DNA from: Chitinophagaceae bacterium
Lineage (GTDB): Bacteria; Bacteroidota; Bacteroidia; Chitinophagales; Chitinophagaceae
Length of the DNA: 53,169 bases
NCBI GenBank assembly: GCA_016786745.1
Contig: JAEUVS010000021.1
Coordinates: forward strand, 1 to 53,169
Direction: 5' to 3'
Of the stretch, positions 50,995 through 53,169 are shown piece by piece. Each line of letters begins with the position of its first letter. Position 1 is the stretch's first letter. The position numbers and the translations under genes were made by a program. Under the pieces are notes generated by a model that did no database searches, was not told the DNA's origin, and saw only the letters and a list, made by a program, of their open reading frames with translations.

Positions 50995-51699
50995 CTAATA
51001 AAAGTGGCGTCGGTTTCTTTTATTCCAGTATAGAACAAGCAAAAATCCAACCAATGCCCCACCAAGGTGAGCCCAGTGTGCTACATTGTCGCCAGCAGAA
51101 TTAGCCACGCCGAGCCACAGCTCTATTGCGGCATAAATGATTACAAACCATTTCGCCTTCAGGGGTATAAAAAAATACAGGTATATAAGGCTGTTTGGAA
51201 AAAGGTATCCGAACGCGGCCAGGCATCCGAAGATAGCGCCCGACGCTCCCACAGTGGGAGAGTTTACCCGGATCAGCAGATCCCTGATTCGCCCCTCATC
51301 CCGCGGAAAGTTATTGGCCAGATGTTGCAGTGTCTCATAATCTGGCGTCAGTTCAAAGTAAAGAACGGCGAGGTGCAGAATTGCGGCACCGAGGCCGCAT
51401 AATACATAGAAAATCAGGAAACGTTTGGATCCCCACACATTTTCGAGAATACTTCCGAACATCCACAAAGCAAGCATGTTAAACAGTATATGGTAGATGT
51501 CGCCATGCATGAACATATGCGTAACGAACTGATGGGGCCTGAAGAATTCTGAGCGTATATCATGAAGGGCAAATAAATTGTTAACGGGATCAAAGGCGTT
51601 ATTACCAAAAATCGTCTGCGCTAAAAACACCAATCCATTAAATATTAAGAGATTCTTTATAACCGGCGGAGCCGCCTGATTCATTCTGAAATCTGCCAT
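50995..51699 (-). CDS. Rhomboid-family intramembrane serine protease (second of two)
   Basis: A 234-residue rhomboid protease with six membrane segments. The catalytic Ser is in TVGASGAIFGCLAAFG and the His in AHWAHLGGALVGF; HQFVTHMFMHGDIYHILFNM is the conserved helix-2 histidine region. A loop of about 30 residues (YETLQHLANNFPRDEGRIRD) is inserted between segments. It ends 33 bases before the other rhomboid gene. On the minus strand a perfect -7 box TATCTTTG (51734-51741) stands 34 bases before the ATG. Confidence 0.92.
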   Translation of the reverse strand: MADFRMNQAAPPVIKNLLIFNGLVFLAQTIFGNNAFDPVNNLFALHDIRSEFFRPHQFVTHMFMHGDIYHILFNMLALWMFGSILENVWGSKRFLIFYVLCGLGAAILHLAVLYFELTPDYETLQHLANNFPRDEGRIRDLLIRVNSPTVGASGAIFGCLAAFGYLFPNSLIYLYFFIPLKAKWFVIIYAAIELWLGVANSAGDNVAHWAHLGGALVGFLLVLYWNKRNRRHFY

Positions 51700-51733
51700 C
51701 CAAAGAAATTTAGGTGCGAAGATCGTAATGTTT

Positions 51734-51741
51734 CAAAGATA
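51734..51741 (-). promoter_or_regulatory. Candidate -7 box of the rhomboid operon
   Basis: TATCTTTG on the minus strand in the 60-base gap between rlmD and the second rhomboid gene. No -33 TTTG is visible at the expected spacing. Confidence 0.4.
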
Positions 51742-51759
51742 CGGGGAGAACCTTAACTA

Positions 51760-53163
51760 TTATTTCATCTTCAATTGCACCACGTTCTCAATGTGATGCG
51801 TGTGCGGAAACATATCTACCGGGCGCACACGCGTTACTTCGTAGTAGTCTTTCATCATGTTAAGGTCACGCGCCTGCGTAGCAGGGTTGCAGCTTACATA
51901 CACCACAAGCGGCGACCTGATGTCGATAATTTTTTTGACAAGATCGGGGCTCATTCCCGCCCTCGGCGGATCAGTGATGATCACGTCAGGTGCGCCATGA
52001 CCGGAAATAAACGCATCATCGCATACCTGCGACACATCTCCTGCAAAAAACTGCGCATGACCCACACCGTTAAGCGATGCGTTTTCTTTAGCATCATCCA
52101 CAGCTTCTTTCACCACCTCAACACCAATAATTTTTTTTGCTTTTTCGCTGACGAAAATTCCAATACTCCCTGTTCCGCAGTAGAGGTCGTAAACGTTTTC
52201 CTTGCCTGTTAATCCTGCAAATTCGCGGGCAACCTGGTATAGTCTTTCCCCCTGGTACGTGTTGGTTTGAAAAAATGATTTGGGGCCGATTTTGAATCTG
52301 AAGTTTTCAAGCGTTTCGATCACATAACCTTTTCCCGAAAACACAATGGGATCAAGATCATAAAGGCTATCATTCTTTTTTTCGTTAATGGTATAAAGTA
52401 GCGTAGTGATCGATGGAAATTTATTGACAAGATGATCCAGCAAGTTTGTTATTTTTTCCCTGTCATTTTTCCCAAAAACCATATTCACCATCAATTCGCC
52501 TGAACGACACAATCTTACCTGCATCGTTCTCATGAAACCGCTATGCTCACGGATGTCGTAGAAGCTGTAGTTATTCGCGAGTGCGAATTTTTTCGCAGCA
52601 ATGCGGATAGCATTTGTCGGTTCATGCTGCAGATGGCATTCTTCGATGTCGACAACTTTGTCAAATAGACCTTTCGCGTGATAGCCAGCCACATTTACCT
52701 GCGACGTGATCGATGCATCGTGAAGCTCCTTTGGGGTGAGGTATCGCCGGTTGCTGAAGGTGTATTCAACTTTATTTCGGTAACGTCGGTCGGGCACTGC
52801 CCCGGCTATCGGTTCAAATGGCGGTAATGGAATTTTGCCAATCCTGGTCAGGTTGTCGAACACCTGCTGCTGCTTGTACGCGAGCTGCTTTTCATAGGGT
52901 AACATCTGCCACTGGCATCCTCCACATACACCGAAATGCTGGCAAAACGGCTCCACGCGATCGTTGGAGTAAGAGTGAAACAAAATGGGCCGTCCTTCGG
53001 CCCACTCGCTTTTATTTTTTCCCAGCCTAATGTCTATTACGTCGCCGGGCACTACATCTTCAATGAAAATTACTTTGCCGTTTACCCTGGCTATTGATTT
53101 TCCTTCCGCGGCATAGTTCTCTACAGGTACTTTTTCAAGTATTATGTTCTTTTTCTTTCGCAA
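51760..53163 (-). CDS. rlmD: 23S rRNA (uracil-C5)-methyltransferase, RlmD/RumA type, start at window edge
   Basis: A protein of at least 467 residues of the RlmD/RumA family, which methylates a uridine of 23S rRNA (m5U1939 in E. coli) using S-adenosylmethionine. An N-terminal TRAM domain (residues about 1-60) precedes the iron-sulfur cysteines (FCQHFGVCGGCQWQ and EECHLQ). The methyltransferase domain has DLYCGTGSIGIF, DPPRAGM and the catalytic Cys in VSCNPATQARDL. The first codon I can offer is TTG at 53163; the frame stays open to the window end and the next internal ATG is far inside, so the real start may lie outside. RlmC-type specificity is an alternative. Confidence 0.92.
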   Translation of the reverse strand: MRKKKNIILEKVPVENYAAEGKSIARVNGKVIFIEDVVPGDVIDIRLGKNKSEWAEGRPILFHSYSNDRVEPFCQHFGVCGGCQWQMLPYEKQLAYKQQQVFDNLTRIGKIPLPPFEPIAGAVPDRRYRNKVEYTFSNRRYLTPKELHDASITSQVNVAGYHAKGLFDKVVDIEECHLQHEPTNAIRIAAKKFALANNYSFYDIREHSGFMRTMQVRLCRSGELMVNMVFGKNDREKITNLLDHLVNKFPSITTLLYTINEKKNDSLYDLDPIVFSGKGYVIETLENFRFKIGPKSFFQTNTYQGERLYQVAREFAGLTGKENVYDLYCGTGSIGIFVSEKAKKIIGVEVVKEAVDDAKENASLNGVGHAQFFAGDVSQVCDDAFISGHGAPDVIITDPPRAGMSPDLVKKIIDIRSPLVVYVSCNPATQARDLNMMKDYYEVTRVRPVDMFPHTHHIENVVQLKMK

Positions 53164-53169
53164 GCCGCG

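Noticed and set aside
1..53169. tRNA, rRNA, integrase, transposase or prophage genes
   Set aside because: I looked for cloverleaf-type sequences in the gaps and for signature proteins in all gene products and found none; gaps are all shorter than 300 bases. Short non-coding RNAs cannot be excluded by eye.

Overview
The window looks like a chromosomal segment of a Bacteroidota member, most likely Chitinophagia/Chitinophagaceae. The reasons are a SusD protein with many lipoproteins, two secreted esterases with type IX secretion (T9SS) C-terminal sorting domains, a DUF4834 gene next to rimP, a GH144 pair (the family founded on a Chitinophaga enzyme), an S46 dipeptidyl-peptidase, and several promoters with the Bacteroidota -7 box TAnnTTTG. 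I see no rRNA, tRNA, CRISPR array, integrase or transposase. All family assignments are from reading motifs; no database search was run.

Layout. (1) 1-10.9 kb: the right part of a glycan-use locus. It holds a 5'-truncated SusD, a LamG-type lipoprotein, a divergent multihaem cytochrome c, a giant FG-GAP/ASPIC-UnbV lipoprotein, two tandem GH144-type lipoproteins (probably beta-1,2-glucanases) and an SGNH esterase. (2) 10.9-17.5 kb: housekeeping genes DUF4834, rimP-nusA-infB and a SurA-like foldase. (3) 17.6-24.8 kb: two paralogous PAS-kinase/NarL-type response-regulator pairs flanking purF, the second followed by an overlapping sixA-like phosphohistidine phosphatase. (4) 24.9-29.7 kb: two paralogous T9SS esterases, a glycosyltransferase-like gene, a tiny cysteine-rich lipoprotein and an 82-residue unknown. 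(5) 29.7-33.9 kb, minus strand: a PfkB kinase / DUF3109 / LutB / aminotransferase operon. (6) 34.0-40.6 kb: a phenylacetate (paa) cluster tetR-paaE-[GH30 on the minus strand]-paaA-B-C-D-G. (7) 40.6-46.7 kb, plus strand: obg, a small secreted protein, an S46 peptidase and a glycosidase-like protein. (8) 46.7-53.2 kb, minus strand: alkA-like, cysS, an EEP-family protein, two rhomboid proteases and rlmD, whose 5' end lies at the window edge.

How the parts work together. The left locus would capture and cut an extracellular glucan at the outer membrane (SusD, LamG, GH144). The paa genes encode the PaaABCE epoxidase, the maturation factor PaaD and the PaaG isomerase; paaHJKZ are absent and must lie elsewhere. 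The TetR gene beside them and an inverted repeat over the paaA -33 region suggest PaaR-type control.

The most unusual non-coding feature is a family of short hairpin elements (5' TGTCATCCCG, variable hairpin, 3' GAGGGATC) at five intergenic sites. All sit just after plus-strand genes and in the same orientation. Two sites carry tandem copies, and one element supplies the last codons of paaA. I found no wholly new defence or biosynthetic system; the best candidates for follow-up are this repeat family, the twin kinase/regulator/SixA cluster, the predicted paaA operator, the 13-bp quasi-periodic AT-rich tract before the SGNH gene, and the kinase gene without a standard start codon.
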